Counted from the stretch's first letter, positions 36,244-45,907 are shown. The stretch: 64,000 nucleotides of DNA from Mucilaginibacter yixingensis (GCF_041080815.1 NZ_CP160205.1:1860001-1924000); one strand, 5' to 3'. Notes: generated from the letters alone by a model not told the origin. Numbers and translations are program-made.

Positions 36244-37526
36244 TACGCTGGAACTACTTGGGTATTAAAAGCAGCCGCCAGAACAAAGGCCAATACAGAG
36301 GCAATTAACCCGAACATAAAGATGTTGTAGGAGATGCGCAGCAGGCGATATTTTTTGCCCAGCACTACGCCCTGCGCGTACACGTCGCGAATGAGGCTAC
36401 CGTACAGAAACTCGCGGTCTTCCATCATCTTCTCCATACCGTAGGTATAGTCGGCAAGAGACATTTTATAGAAGTTGCCAAAGAACAGCAGATTAACGTG
36501 TTTCTGGTTCACATCGTCGCGGGTAAAAGTTCCCGGTGGGATGGAAGGGCGGGTGGAAAGTATGGCAAAGGTCATGGCCAGCAAACTAATGGCCAGCAAG
36601 ATGCAAGTTGGGATCAACAGGTAATGATACTCATTTAAACGGCGTAGCAGTAAACTGATAATGGCCGAGAGTATAATAGAGTTAACCGTGATCATGATGT
36701 GGGCCTTGTTATCGGCCATATCACTCAAGCGCTGGTGGTTACCCGAGCTGATCCTGAACATGGTTTCGATGCCTTTATCGGGGCGATCTCTTTTGCCTTT
36801 CTTCTCTTTTTTACCGGTTGATTCAGCTGTATTGCTGTCTGTTTCGGTTGGCAGAATGGTGCTTGTCTGATCTATAACCTGGTCTAACTTGCTATCGGCT
36901 TTGGCTTGTTCTTTTTGTGCTTCGGCTTCGTTTTTGGCAATTTTGTCTTTAACCATCTGTATGTTTTTCTCTTTGCCGGCGGTAAGTTTCAGACGGCAAT
37001 ATTCGGTGTGGAAATGGTGCATTTCCAGAAATTCAATAGTCTTTTTATGCCATTCCTGTTTGCTCAGATCCAATCCGTAAAGCAGGTTTACCTCTTTACG
37101 TAATTGTTTGTCTTTCTTTTCAAAATCATCTGTACCTAAATGATATACGTCAGCATCGCAAATAATTTCTTCAAGTAAACCGGTAGGTTTTTGCGGCATT
37201 TGCGTGGCCATGATGCATTTCTTTACGTCATCAATATCCTCAGCATTGGCCTCATGGGTTTTCAGAAATTCTTCTGCTATGTTAGCGCCATGTGTCTCGT
37301 GCTCTTTGACATCGGTCATATAGCCCAGATCATGAAACCAGGCGGCTGCTATGACTATAAAAAACTCGCGGTCATTCAGCTGGTAGTGATTGGCAATTTG
37401 CACGGCGTGGTCTACCACATCATTGGTATGGTTCAGGTTATGATAAATGAGATTGTCGCTGTTATGTGTTTGATAGTAGTAGCGCACATATTCGCCAATC
37501 TCTTCTAAAAGCTGCTGATAATTCAT
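36243..37526 (-). CDS. HD-domain protein with PycTM-like transmembrane module
   Basis: A 427-residue protein. Residues 1-190 carry an HD phosphohydrolase domain (YHNLNHTNDVVDHA, then AAAWFHDLGYMTD with the HD pair). A charged Lys/Glu linker (about 205-250) leads to a C-terminal module of about 165 residues with three hydrophobic segments (AHIMITVNSIILSAIISLLL, LLIPTCILLAISLLAMTF, NIFMFGLIASVLAFVLAAAF), which resembles the Pycsar effector PycTM/DUF5706. In defence, PycTM is gated by cyclic pyrimidine nucleotides. Here it lies first in an operon with ppk1 and shares a TAATG with it, so it may link nucleotide hydrolysis or sensing to polyphosphate. No cyclase gene is visible, so a Pycsar role is unsupported. 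Confidence 0.75.
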   Translation of the reverse strand: MNYQQLLEEIGEYVRYYYQTHNSDNLIYHNLNHTNDVVDHAVQIANHYQLNDREFFIVIAAAWFHDLGYMTDVKEHETHGANIAEEFLKTHEANAEDIDDVKKCIMATQMPQKPTGLLEEIICDADVYHLGTDDFEKKDKQLRKEVNLLYGLDLSKQEWHKKTIEFLEMHHFHTEYCRLKLTAGKEKNIQMVKDKIAKNEAEAQKEQAKADSKLDQVIDQTSTILPTETDSNTAESTGKKEKKGKRDRPDKGIETMFRISSGNHQRLSDMADNKAHIMITVNSIILSAIISLLLRRLNEYHYLLIPTCILLAISLLAMTFAILSTRPSIPPGTFTRDDVNQKHVNLLFFGNFYKMSLADYTYGMEKMMEDREFLYGSLIRDVYAQGVVLGKKYRLLRISYNIFMFGLIASVLAFVLAAAFNTQVVPA

Positions 37527-37602
37527 TTATGTAGATGATTTATAATTCTAAGTTAGGTTAAATTTTCCTCGTATTATTGTAGCTGAACACCTGCCAAGCC
37601 AC

Positions 37603-38217
37603 ATGCAACAAAAAAGATGCCTCCGGCCCATGTTATTTGCTGCCACTATGCAGCTGCTATTGTTGTTAAATATCGCAACACCGGCCCAAGCACAATCGCC
37701 TATACAAAAGTTTGACGATAGGGTGATGATAGACCTGATGGAACACCGCACGCCAGAGAAAACCGGTTTCTTCCGTTTTATGACCAACACTTGCAACTAT
37801 GGCAATTTGGGTATCCCTGCCGGGCTGTTTATCGGTGGCGTACTTGGTCATGATCAGGCTATGCGTCAAAATTCCCTTTATGTGGCCAGTAGCACATTGA
37901 TTAGTTTCGGTTTTACTACGCTCATTAAACAAATAGTTAAACGCCCGAGGCCGTTTGTACAGAATATTCAAATTGTACCTGTTTATCGCGCCGGTGGTTA
38001 TTCTTTTCCATCGGGCCATACTTCATCAACCATTTCTACCGCTACTGCGCTCTCAATTGCTTATCCTAAGTGGTATGTTATCGCGCCATCATTTTTATGG
38101 GCTGGCACCGTTAGCTACTCGCGCATGTACCTCGGCGTACATTACCCAACTGATGTTACGGCCGGAGCCGTGTTAGGGGCGGGTAGTGCTGTATCGATGT
38201 CTTTCCTTCGGAAGTAA
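37603..38217 (+). CDS. PAP2 family membrane-associated phosphatase
   Basis: A 204-residue exported or membrane protein. Phosphatase motifs: KQIVKRPRP (K......RP), YSFPSGHTSS (PSGH) and SYSRMYLGVHYPTD (SR....H...D). It likely dephosphorylates a lipid such as undecaprenyl pyrophosphate or phosphatidate. N-terminal signal sequence with AQAQ cleavage. It converges on the gene at 38220 with a gap of only 2 bases, so the two share the 3' end region. Confidence 0.9.
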   Translation: MQQKRCLRPMLFAATMQLLLLLNIATPAQAQSPIQKFDDRVMIDLMEHRTPEKTGFFRFMTNTCNYGNLGIPAGLFIGGVLGHDQAMRQNSLYVASSTLISFGFTTLIKQIVKRPRPFVQNIQIVPVYRAGGYSFPSGHTSSTISTATALSIAYPKWYVIAPSFLWAGTVSYSRMYLGVHYPTDVTAGAVLGAGSAVSMSFLRK

Positions 38218-38219
38218 CC

Positions 38220-40784
38220 TCATATCCTAAAGTTCATCGAAAAATACGGATACCAGCCTTCGTTTGAGTGGCCTGCCAGCAGTTGCACCACAATAAGTGA
38301 TGCCGGGGCGAAGTAAACGCCGCCACCCGTGCCCGTATGCCAAACGTCAGAGTGCTGACCGTTTACCCACACGCGACCGGCGTCAAAAAAGCCGGTAACA
38401 CCCAATTGACCCGGTAAAATGTAGCCTGCAATATTGGCTAGTTTCCAACGCGCCTGCAGGTTGTTGTACAGTATGTGCTGTCCGGCGAATCGGTTTTGTA
38501 AATAGCCCAATAGGTTACCTTGTCCGCCCAAAAACATGGATTGATAAAATGCTGGCTTACCCACGGTAGCACCGCCACCTACGCGGTCTGATAACACTCC
38601 GTTAGAGAATAGTTTTTGATAAAAAGTAAACTCGGCCGTTGCTTGTGCAAATGAGTTTGAATAATCATTTAATCCTTTATAGCCCTGTAATTGTATCGAC
38701 AGATAATAACCTTTTGAAGGCAACACCGGGTTATTACGATGATTGCTGATATAGTTTAGCACCAAGCCCAGATGCGCTTTGTTACGATTGATATAGGCGC
38801 TGTCATAGGAGTGCAGCTGTGCGGTTTGGTTGATAAACCGGCCGGTATTTTCATTAGCGTCAAAGCTGTAAAACTGTAACGACGGACCGACGCTGAACGT
38901 GCTTAAACTATCCGGATGGAAGCGTAGCGCCGGATCAAATTGATACTCGTTAAAACGCGTGCGGTAAAAGCGTCTGTATCCTGGCTGTTTATTAAGCGGG
39001 GTTTCATTACCCAAACCAAAGAAATTCATGGTGTTATCAGGCGCCTGTATATAAGATTGCAAGGTGAAATCGGCTTTGCCTACCGCCTGCATCCACTCGC
39101 CATTATATTTAATGCGGAAGGCATTGGTGGCAAATGAGTGCGTAACCATAAAACTTTGCATGCTGGTGTATGGCAGCTTACGGAAGCCCTGCTGATTGAT
39201 ATAACGGAAACCTGCACCCAGCAAAAAACCATCGTCGGCATTTAAACCGGCAGTTGCCAGTGGCATCCAAATATCATAACGATTGGCGCGAACGAAGGAT
39301 ACTTCGCCCGTATCGCGTGAGAGGTGCTTGCGAAACAAACTGGCATCACCGGTAAATTTAATGCTGTCGGGCTTGTCATACAGCTTTACATCGTGTGCGG
39401 TATTCTTTACTTCGTATTCCTTCTCACCGTGACCGCCAATCAGCCTGATATGGATAGGCGAGTGGTTGTCTACAATTACACGGTCATTGCCCTCTTGCAG
39501 ATAGATGCGGATTTCTTTGGTAATATCCGGGCGATAAACTACATCCATCAGTTTCTGCTCGGTATCGCCAGATTTATCAATCTTTTTCACCACCACCCGC
39601 AGGCCACCCTCGGCATCGGTTAATTTTACCTGCTCGTTTTTATTGCTCAGACGGATGTCGACAATCTTATTGATGAAGCGGTAGTAATCATCCATGGCCG
39701 CAGGCACAGCATCGCGGCGGGCTTTAAATTTAGTAAGCAGTTCATCATGGCGCAGGCGATAGCTTTCAGCCGGCAGTAGTTTTAAGCTGGCTTCCAGCAC
39801 ATCGTTGGTTTCGGCTTTGGTAAACTCGTGCACCACGCGCATATAGTCGTCATAATTATATTGCGCATCAGGATAAGGCTGAATGTATCGTGTCTTGAAC
39901 AGCGAATAACGCACGCGGGGAATAGTACCGTTAAAATCATCCAGCGTAGGATCTATAAAAGACCACCCGGCGATGCTGGGAAACAAACCCTGACGCACAT
40001 GGAAAACCTGATCACGGTCACGCGGTACGCCGGTATAGAATTTCTTTTTGCCGTCTTTTTTTACAGCCCAGCGCCATTGGTCTTCATGGCGGTCCCAATC
40101 GCCCACCATTAAATCCAGCATACGGGCCTTCAGGAAGTTGTCCTTGTCAAAGCGGTTATCATTGTCTTTAACCAGGTTATCCATCATCTTGTCGGTATTG
40201 TCAGAGTCGCCGTTGGGTTCGCGTTCTTCCAGCAAACAGAGGATGCCGGCAAATACCTTTTTATATTCTCCCAACACCGGGTCATCAGCAACTAAACCAA
40301 TCACAGGATTGGTGTGCGGTACGTTTACGGCCTTGGCCAGTGGCGGCATCACCAGGGCAGAGTAGGGGTGCTGGGCGCTCAGCGCATCGTCAATCCAATC
40401 AATAGCAAAGGTTTCGCGCAGGTTGGGAGGGAGCAATTTGTCTGGTGTTTTTTCTACGCTGCGTAATACCCATTCCTTGCCGTTCTTATCAACCAAGCGT
40501 AATGATTTTGACTGCATGCCACCACCTTCTTTAACCGGAGTTAAACCGCCATAAACGGTAGAGAGGTGGATAACAGGCAGCTTAACCGGTTGCGCCCATT
40601 CTTTACGGTAATTCTCGCCAAACAGCCAACGGTGGGTTTTGGTCACCTTATCATATATGGGGTGGGCTTTTACCACCACACTGTCCTGGAAGTATTTTTT
40701 ATTTTCTACCGGAATCTGCGCCGCGGAGTGTAGGGCGGGCAGCATGCCGGCTGCAAGTAACAGCAATTGTAAGTTTTTAGGCAT
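38220..40784 (-). CDS. Kinase-like domain fused to an outer-membrane barrel
   Basis: An 854-residue protein with signal peptide (LHSAAQ). Residues about 85-265 contain GGGMQSKSLRLVDKNGKEWV, then GDWDRHEDQWRW (228-239) and PRDRDQVF (254-261). A 'DRH' with a nearby second acidic motif resembles HipA-, Fam20- and CotH-type atypical kinases. The C-terminal half (about 500-854) ends in a BamA/TamA-like Omp85 surface-antigen barrel: DDGFLLGAGFRYINQQ, GNLLGYLQNRF and FFDAGRVW. Typical barrel proteins of this group in Bacteroidetes lack this N-terminal domain as I read it. Kinase activity is inference from motifs. Confidence 0.65.
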   Translation of the reverse strand: MPKNLQLLLLAAGMLPALHSAAQIPVENKKYFQDSVVVKAHPIYDKVTKTHRWLFGENYRKEWAQPVKLPVIHLSTVYGGLTPVKEGGGMQSKSLRLVDKNGKEWVLRSVEKTPDKLLPPNLRETFAIDWIDDALSAQHPYSALVMPPLAKAVNVPHTNPVIGLVADDPVLGEYKKVFAGILCLLEEREPNGDSDNTDKMMDNLVKDNDNRFDKDNFLKARMLDLMVGDWDRHEDQWRWAVKKDGKKKFYTGVPRDRDQVFHVRQGLFPSIAGWSFIDPTLDDFNGTIPRVRYSLFKTRYIQPYPDAQYNYDDYMRVVHEFTKAETNDVLEASLKLLPAESYRLRHDELLTKFKARRDAVPAAMDDYYRFINKIVDIRLSNKNEQVKLTDAEGGLRVVVKKIDKSGDTEQKLMDVVYRPDITKEIRIYLQEGNDRVIVDNHSPIHIRLIGGHGEKEYEVKNTAHDVKLYDKPDSIKFTGDASLFRKHLSRDTGEVSFVRANRYDIWMPLATAGLNADDGFLLGAGFRYINQQGFRKLPYTSMQSFMVTHSFATNAFRIKYNGEWMQAVGKADFTLQSYIQAPDNTMNFFGLGNETPLNKQPGYRRFYRTRFNEYQFDPALRFHPDSLSTFSVGPSLQFYSFDANENTGRFINQTAQLHSYDSAYINRNKAHLGLVLNYISNHRNNPVLPSKGYYLSIQLQGYKGLNDYSNSFAQATAEFTFYQKLFSNGVLSDRVGGGATVGKPAFYQSMFLGGQGNLLGYLQNRFAGQHILYNNLQARWKLANIAGYILPGQLGVTGFFDAGRVWVNGQHSDVWHTGTGGGVYFAPASLIVVQLLAGHSNEGWYPYFSMNFRI

Positions 40785-41228
40785 AGGGATAATAGTTTTG
40801 GTTAACGAAGCCAGCAGACCACGATGTAAAATTGCAGCAAAAAACCGTTAAAAACGTTGACATTGATCAATAAATAATTAATCGCCGGCTTTTGTTTGTT
40901 TCGTTGGCAACCGTATCAAAGTTACAAATGAATTTATGTTATTGTATTGAAAAATAGATAGATATAGTGATTGCTGCAATGGCTTGATAAATAAGAACTT
41001 GGCTTGCATGCATAATGCTTTGTGCTGAAGTAGTTGTGGCTGTTTTAAACACATTACTTTCTTCTGGATCAGGCGTGGCCAATAGTAGTGATGTATTAAG
41101 ACCGTTACAAAACTCAGGACAGAAAGCAGGACGGTTTCTCTTATTTGTGCGGTAAATTAGCTAATACCAATGTATGGGTGTTTTGAACCGATGATGGTCA
41201 AAATCACCAAACCTAAAATAAACCACGT
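40785..41228. promoter_or_regulatory. Divergent promoter region before the PL22-like gene
   Basis: A 444-bp region. GCAGGACGGTTT (41126-41137) and ACCAATG (41166-41172) repeat the module upstream of GH106; AAACCTAAAATAAAC (41209-41223) repeats the GH95 leader. The part near 40860-41000 is AT-rich and probably contains the promoter of the outer-membrane gene. Confidence 0.5.
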
Positions 41229-42602
41229 ATGAAAAAAACTTTACTTGCTGCAGCCATGCTGGGCAGTGTTGCTGCATTTTCTTTAAATGCGCAGGCACAA
41301 ATAGGCAGGCGTTTTCCATCTGAAAAAAAGATAGTGAAAGACCCGGTAACCGGCACTATGCTCACCTTTTTAACCAGCACCCCGGCTGGCGATTCAAAGA
41401 TATACCAAACGCACCCACAATGGACGTCGGACGGGCAATGGGTAGTTTTTCGGTCTGATCGTGCCCGTAATGAGGCTTTTGCCGTGAACGAGAAAAACGG
41501 CGATATTGTACAGATTACCGAAGGCGGCTACACTGGCATGCTGTGTCTTGCCCGCAAATCAATGAAATTGTATTACTTGCGCTATGTACCTGGCCAGGAG
41601 CCCGAAGAACAAAACGCAGGCCGTGGTCGTGGTACTGCATTGCAATTAGTTGAAGATGATTTGGGCAAACTACTTGCCGATAGTAAAGCTGGCAAAATGC
41701 AACCCGCCAGTGCCTACCTGCGAGTTTGTGGTACTATCCCTGCGTCTATGACTCCCGGTAATGATATGGCTTTAGATGCCGATGAGCAAGTGGTTTATTG
41801 TCGTGTTGGGCATGATGAGGCGGCCAAACACCTTGCGCCAAACACCAAGGTTGAAGCCAACTTTGGCCCGCGCAATATGGGAGCGGGGCCTGCCGGATTA
41901 ATCAGCATGGATATTAAGACCGGTAACATCAAATACATAGTTTCTGTACCGTTCCAGATTGGGCACGTGCAAACCAACCCATGGGTACCTGGCGAGATTG
42001 TGTTTTGTTGGGAAACCGGCGGCAAATCGCCACAACGCACCTGGACGGTAATGGCCGATGGCACCGGCTTGCGTCCGCTTTATCCAGAAGCGCCATTTGA
42101 GTGGGTAACACACGAAGCTGTAATTACAAAAGACGAAGTTGCTATTGCCATTATGGGCCACCGCAAAGTTAATCCGGCTGAGGATAAACCGTTTGATGCG
42201 GTTACGAACCCCGGTGTGCAGGCCGGTTGGGGCTCATCAGGCACCCGCGAAAAGCCTACCGGTTTAGGCATTGTTAACCTGCGCACCCGCGAAATGGTGA
42301 TTATTGGCCAAACACCAAAAGGCAGTGGTTTGTGGCACGTTAATGGTTCTGGCGACGGCCGTTGGGCCGTGGGTGATGATTTTTCGCGCAGCATCTATTT
42401 GATTGACCGCCATACCCGCGAGATGATCATGCTTTCTACCGGTCATAAAGAAACAGCTACAGATCACCCGCACCCTACGTTTAGTCCGGATGGTACCCGT
42501 ATTGAGATCGAGTCGGCTATGCTATCGGCAGACAATAAATCGATGAATATCTGCATTATTCCGGTACCGGAGTCATGGCTGAAAAGGCGGTATAAGGATT
42601 GA
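41229..42602 (+). CDS. Oligogalacturonate lyase-like beta-propeller (PL22-like)
   Basis: Secreted, 457 residues with a signal peptide (SLNAQAQ). The pattern TSTPAGDSKIYQTHPQWTSDGQWVVFRSDR, then GHVQTNPWVPGEIVFCWETGG, EWVTHEAVI and ATDHPHPTFSPDGT is that of oligogalacturonate lyases: several His residues lie on the inner face of a seven-bladed propeller and coordinate Mn. Such enzymes split unsaturated digalacturonate, which would use pectin fragments produced after CE8 action. It shares promoter and leader elements with GH106 and GH95. A TolB-like binding protein is the alternative. Confidence 0.62.
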   Translation: MKKTLLAAAMLGSVAAFSLNAQAQIGRRFPSEKKIVKDPVTGTMLTFLTSTPAGDSKIYQTHPQWTSDGQWVVFRSDRARNEAFAVNEKNGDIVQITEGGYTGMLCLARKSMKLYYLRYVPGQEPEEQNAGRGRGTALQLVEDDLGKLLADSKAGKMQPASAYLRVCGTIPASMTPGNDMALDADEQVVYCRVGHDEAAKHLAPNTKVEANFGPRNMGAGPAGLISMDIKTGNIKYIVSVPFQIGHVQTNPWVPGEIVFCWETGGKSPQRTWTVMADGTGLRPLYPEAPFEWVTHEAVITKDEVAIAIMGHRKVNPAEDKPFDAVTNPGVQAGWGSSGTREKPTGLGIVNLRTREMVIIGQTPKGSGLWHVNGSGDGRWAVGDDFSRSIYLIDRHTREMIMLSTGHKETATDHPHPTFSPDGTRIEIESAMLSADNKSMNICIIPVPESWLKRRYKD

Positions 42603-42613
42603 TCGTAAATAAT

Positions 42614-42671
42614 TTGTCATTGCGGGTAGGGCACTTGAATGATGCTTCGTTGTTCCTTCTCGCAATGACAA
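42614..42671. repeat. Inverted repeat TTGTCATTGCG
   Basis: TTGTCATTGCG at 42614-42624 and its complement at 42661-42671. GTCATTGCG...CGCAATGAC motifs are a frequent intergenic palindrome in Bacteroidetes; here it may act as a terminator between two converging genes. Confidence 0.55.
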
Positions 42672-42705
42672 CGTTTTTATTTCTGTAGAGTATTTTGCGA
42701 TGATC

Positions 42706-44697
42706 TCAGTCTTGGACGCCTTCCAACGGAAGCTCAAAAATAAAGGTTGAACCCTCGCCCGGGGTGCTTTTCACCCACAGGCGACCTTTATGCCGGCCTA
42801 CGATCTCCTTACAGATATAAAGTCCAATACCCAATCCTGAGATATGTTGGGCAACATTTTGCGCGCGGTAAAAGCGGGAGAAGATATGCTTTTGCTGCTC
42901 CTGGTCTATCCCGATGCCAAAATCCTGTACAGATAATGTTGCCCATGTATCGGTATGATGCATGCTAATAATCACCTGGGTTTTTGGCGCTGAGTACTTA
43001 ATGGCATTTGAGATGAGGTTGATAATCACCTGTTCAACGCGCTCGCGGTCGGCGTTTACCTCAAGAATAGGGTGCTCGCAGTCGCAGATAATCTGGTGAT
43101 TGCCATTGCTGTGCTGCATTAGCTCCGTTACCTCTTTGGCAAGTTCAACAAGGTCAAATTTGGTGTAGTTAAGCGGGAGCTGGCCGCTTTGTATTTTAGA
43201 TACATCCAGCAGTTCGGTAATTAATCCCGAAAGGCGATTGATCTGGTTTCTGGCTTTTTGGGCAAATGAACGCGTAACACTATCAGCTTCCAGTCGCGAC
43301 TCAATAATCTGCAGATAGCCATTTATACTGGTAACCGGCGTTTTTAACTCGTGACTGGCCAACCCTATAAATTCATCTTTTCTTTCGTTTAGCGTCTGCA
43401 CCTCGCGGTAAAGCTGGGCATTATCCAGAGCTGTAGCGGCCAGGGATGATAAGGCCGATATCAAGTCCTCATGTTCTTTAGTAAACATGCCCGGTTTAGG
43501 GTGTCCGTAAAACAGACCGCCTATTACCTCGCCGGTTTTTGATATAACCGGAATAGCCAGGTAACTCACCACCGGCAAGTGTCCTTTGGGCATGCCGTGG
43601 TGTGGTGCATTATGGCCGTAACGAGGGTCTTTAGTAATATCGTCAACACGAATGATGCCCTGTCCGGTAAAAGTAGGGCGGAAGACATCGGTGTTTCTCG
43701 GCATTCCAAAATTCTCAAACGCAGATCGGGGGGCGCCGGATAGTGTATAAAGGGTGTATGCTTCGCCGGTTTCATTAACCACATTGTAAAAGAACGCGCC
43801 GAAGGCTGCACCGCTTAGCTGCGTGGTGGCATCAGTTACCTTTTGCAATATGGCCTCTACGTCCATATCCTCGGCAATAGATTTACCAATGCTATTGAGG
43901 GTTTCCAGGTTTTCGGCATAGCGTTGCAATTGCGCGGCCGATTTAATCTGACGGGTAATATCCCGCGCTATTTTTGACGCGCCGATAATCTCGCCCTGCT
44001 CATTTTTTAAGGGTGATATGGTGAGCGATACGTTCAGCTCCTGCCCATCTTTAGTAAGACGTATGGTTTCAAAATGATCTACACGCTCACCTTTTAATAT
44101 TTTACCAATGATGTGATTCTCTTCATCCAGCCGTTCCTCCGGGATCAGTATGGTGATGGATTTGCCTACAACTTCGTCTTCGGTATAGCCAAAAATCCGG
44201 GTAGCACCCTGGTTCCAGCTGGTAATAATACCTTTGGTAGATTTGCTGATAATGGCATCATCGGATGAATCAATAATAGCCGATTGGATCAGTTGCTTGC
44301 GCTCTAAATCTTTCTGTAGCGTAATATCGCGGGCAATCATCATTACCGATTTGACCTGGCCGGCATCGTCCGTTATCGGTATCAGCGTGCGCTTCAACGT
44401 CACTAAACTGCCGTTTTTATGCCTGCGCACAATCTCGTTACCGGTGATAGTTTCGCCCGCGCCTACACGTTCTATAATCCTGTCTTCTACATCCTGAAAT
44501 ATCTCTGGAATAATAATATTGTCAGACGTGCCAATCATTTCTTCGGCCGTGTACCCCAATATCTTTTCTGCAGCGTTGTTCCAACTTAAAAACGTGCCAT
44601 CGGGTGCCTTAGTGACAATGGCGTCTTCGCTGGCGTCTATAATAACGCTCAACTGCTGAAGACTGATGGCAGGCTGGTTGAAAGTTGGATTTAACAT
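42706..44697 (-). CDS. PAS-PAS-GAF sensor histidine kinase
   Basis: Cytosolic, 663 residues, no transmembrane segment. Two PAS domains (about 12-130 and 135-255; TAEEMIG and GYTEDEVVG), a GAF domain (about 270-415), then HisKA with LASHELKTPVTSING and HATPase with NLISNAIKYS, DFGIGID and GLGIGLYI. It could sense redox or a small ligand through PAS/GAF. No response regulator is adjacent, so its partner is elsewhere. Start ATG 44697 is supported by the domain boundary. Confidence 0.92.
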   Translation of the reverse strand: MLNPTFNQPAISLQQLSVIIDASEDAIVTKAPDGTFLSWNNAAEKILGYTAEEMIGTSDNIIIPEIFQDVEDRIIERVGAGETITGNEIVRRHKNGSLVTLKRTLIPITDDAGQVKSVMMIARDITLQKDLERKQLIQSAIIDSSDDAIISKSTKGIITSWNQGATRIFGYTEDEVVGKSITILIPEERLDEENHIIGKILKGERVDHFETIRLTKDGQELNVSLTISPLKNEQGEIIGASKIARDITRQIKSAAQLQRYAENLETLNSIGKSIAEDMDVEAILQKVTDATTQLSGAAFGAFFYNVVNETGEAYTLYTLSGAPRSAFENFGMPRNTDVFRPTFTGQGIIRVDDITKDPRYGHNAPHHGMPKGHLPVVSYLAIPVISKTGEVIGGLFYGHPKPGMFTKEHEDLISALSSLAATALDNAQLYREVQTLNERKDEFIGLASHELKTPVTSINGYLQIIESRLEADSVTRSFAQKARNQINRLSGLITELLDVSKIQSGQLPLNYTKFDLVELAKEVTELMQHSNGNHQIICDCEHPILEVNADRERVEQVIINLISNAIKYSAPKTQVIISMHHTDTWATLSVQDFGIGIDQEQQKHIFSRFYRAQNVAQHISGLGIGLYICKEIVGRHKGRLWVKSTPGEGSTFIFELPLEGVQD

Positions 44698-44905
44698 GGC
44701 TAATCCAAATTTAAAGAAAGTAAGATACTAAATAAAGTGTATTGCCGGAATATAATAGTGGTAATACATCTTTTTACTACGAAACAGAGTAATGAGCAGC
44801 GTTTATCCATACAAAGCAGCCATTCATCGATACTCGGTTGGCTATTGGTAAGGTGCTCCTTAACTTCATATCAACAATTAATAACGCCTAATAATAACAA
44901 AACAC
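44698..44905. other. Intergenic region
   Basis: About 208 AT-rich bases between divergent genes; probable promoters of the PAS-kinase and the PepSY-like lipoprotein. No gene seen. Confidence 0.35.
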
Positions 44906-45838
44906 ATGAAGAAATTAATCACGCACCCCTTTGTGATGATTGCTTTGGTGGCAGCTGGCCTGCTATCAGCCTGTAAGAAAAACAGCTCGGTCAATACTTC
45001 GAGCAATAGCGCCGCCAACAGCTCTACAGGTACCGTAGCAACCATAGCAGCCGGAAATATTGCGATAGCACTTTCCAGCTCAGTTAAAGCAGATTCAGTT
45101 GTATTAATGCACGCCTGTACGCCGGGTGTTAGGCCAGATACCGTGGCTTTTAGTGCGCTACCTGCATCTGTCGGCACTTATTTAACAGCTAATTACGCTG
45201 GTTATACTAAACAAAAAGCATTTAAGGTACTAGATCGTACCGGAGCACTTACAGGCTACGTAGTAGTAATTAACTTCAACGGCAAACCAGTAGGCTTACG
45301 CTTTGATACCACTGGTACTTTTGTGAGCGTACTTGAACAGCGCGAGCGTCAGGATGAGGACGATGACAATCCAGGATGGCACAAAGGCGGCCGTTTTGAT
45401 GACCGCGATGGTATGCATTTAGATACTGTTGCCATTAGCGCACTGCCAACGACTATCAAAACCTACTTTGCTACTAACTACGCTACCGATACACTGGTGC
45501 ATGCCGTGGTGACTAAAGACACCAGCTATATTGTGTTTAGCGTAAACAAAGGCATGTTTGCAACTGCGTTCTCGTCAAAACTGGCGTTTATTAAACGTGT
45601 GCAGTTAAACCCTCGTCCGGTTAAAAAGCATACGGCTATCGCACAATCTGCGCTGCCGGTTGCCATTACCACTTACCTGACCAAAACTTACCCAGGTTAT
45701 GCGTTTGACAAAGCTTTTGCCGAAACAACCAATGGTGTGGTTGACCGCTACGTGGTACTGATTGACGCCAGCGGAACGCGCTATGGCCTGGTGTTCGATA
45801 TGTCGGGCACGTTTGTAAAAAGTATTCCCGTGAAATAA
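44906..45838 (+). CDS. PepSY-like lipoprotein with three degenerate repeats
   Basis: A 310-residue lipoprotein (lipobox LLSACKK), with a Ser/Ala/Thr linker. Three PepSY-like modules begin near ALPASVGTYLTANYAGY, ALPTTIKTYFATNY and ALPVAITTYLTKTYPGY, each ending in a strand such as GLRFDTTGTFVSV. The family is common and poorly characterised in Bacteroidetes; it is periplasmic or surface-anchored. The middle copy is the most degenerate. A hairpin terminator follows. Confidence 0.75.
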   Translation: MKKLITHPFVMIALVAAGLLSACKKNSSVNTSSNSAANSSTGTVATIAAGNIAIALSSSVKADSVVLMHACTPGVRPDTVAFSALPASVGTYLTANYAGYTKQKAFKVLDRTGALTGYVVVINFNGKPVGLRFDTTGTFVSVLEQRERQDEDDDNPGWHKGGRFDDRDGMHLDTVAISALPTTIKTYFATNYATDTLVHAVVTKDTSYIVFSVNKGMFATAFSSKLAFIKRVQLNPRPVKKHTAIAQSALPVAITTYLTKTYPGYAFDKAFAETTNGVVDRYVVLIDASGTRYGLVFDMSGTFVKSIPVK

Positions 45839-45871
45839 GATCTTCACTTTCTATATCAACGTTCCAATGTT

Positions 45872-45907
45872 AAAGCCGACTCCTATCCCCTGGGAGCGGC
45901 TTTTTTG
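45872..45907 (+). terminator. Terminator after the PepSY gene
   Basis: AAAGCCGACTCC pairs with GGGAGCGGCTTT (one internal mismatch), followed by a run of T's. Confidence 0.75.

Noticed and set aside
36243-37526. Pycsar anti-phage system
   Set aside because: Only the effector-like membrane module is present; no pyrimidine cyclase gene in the neighbourhood.
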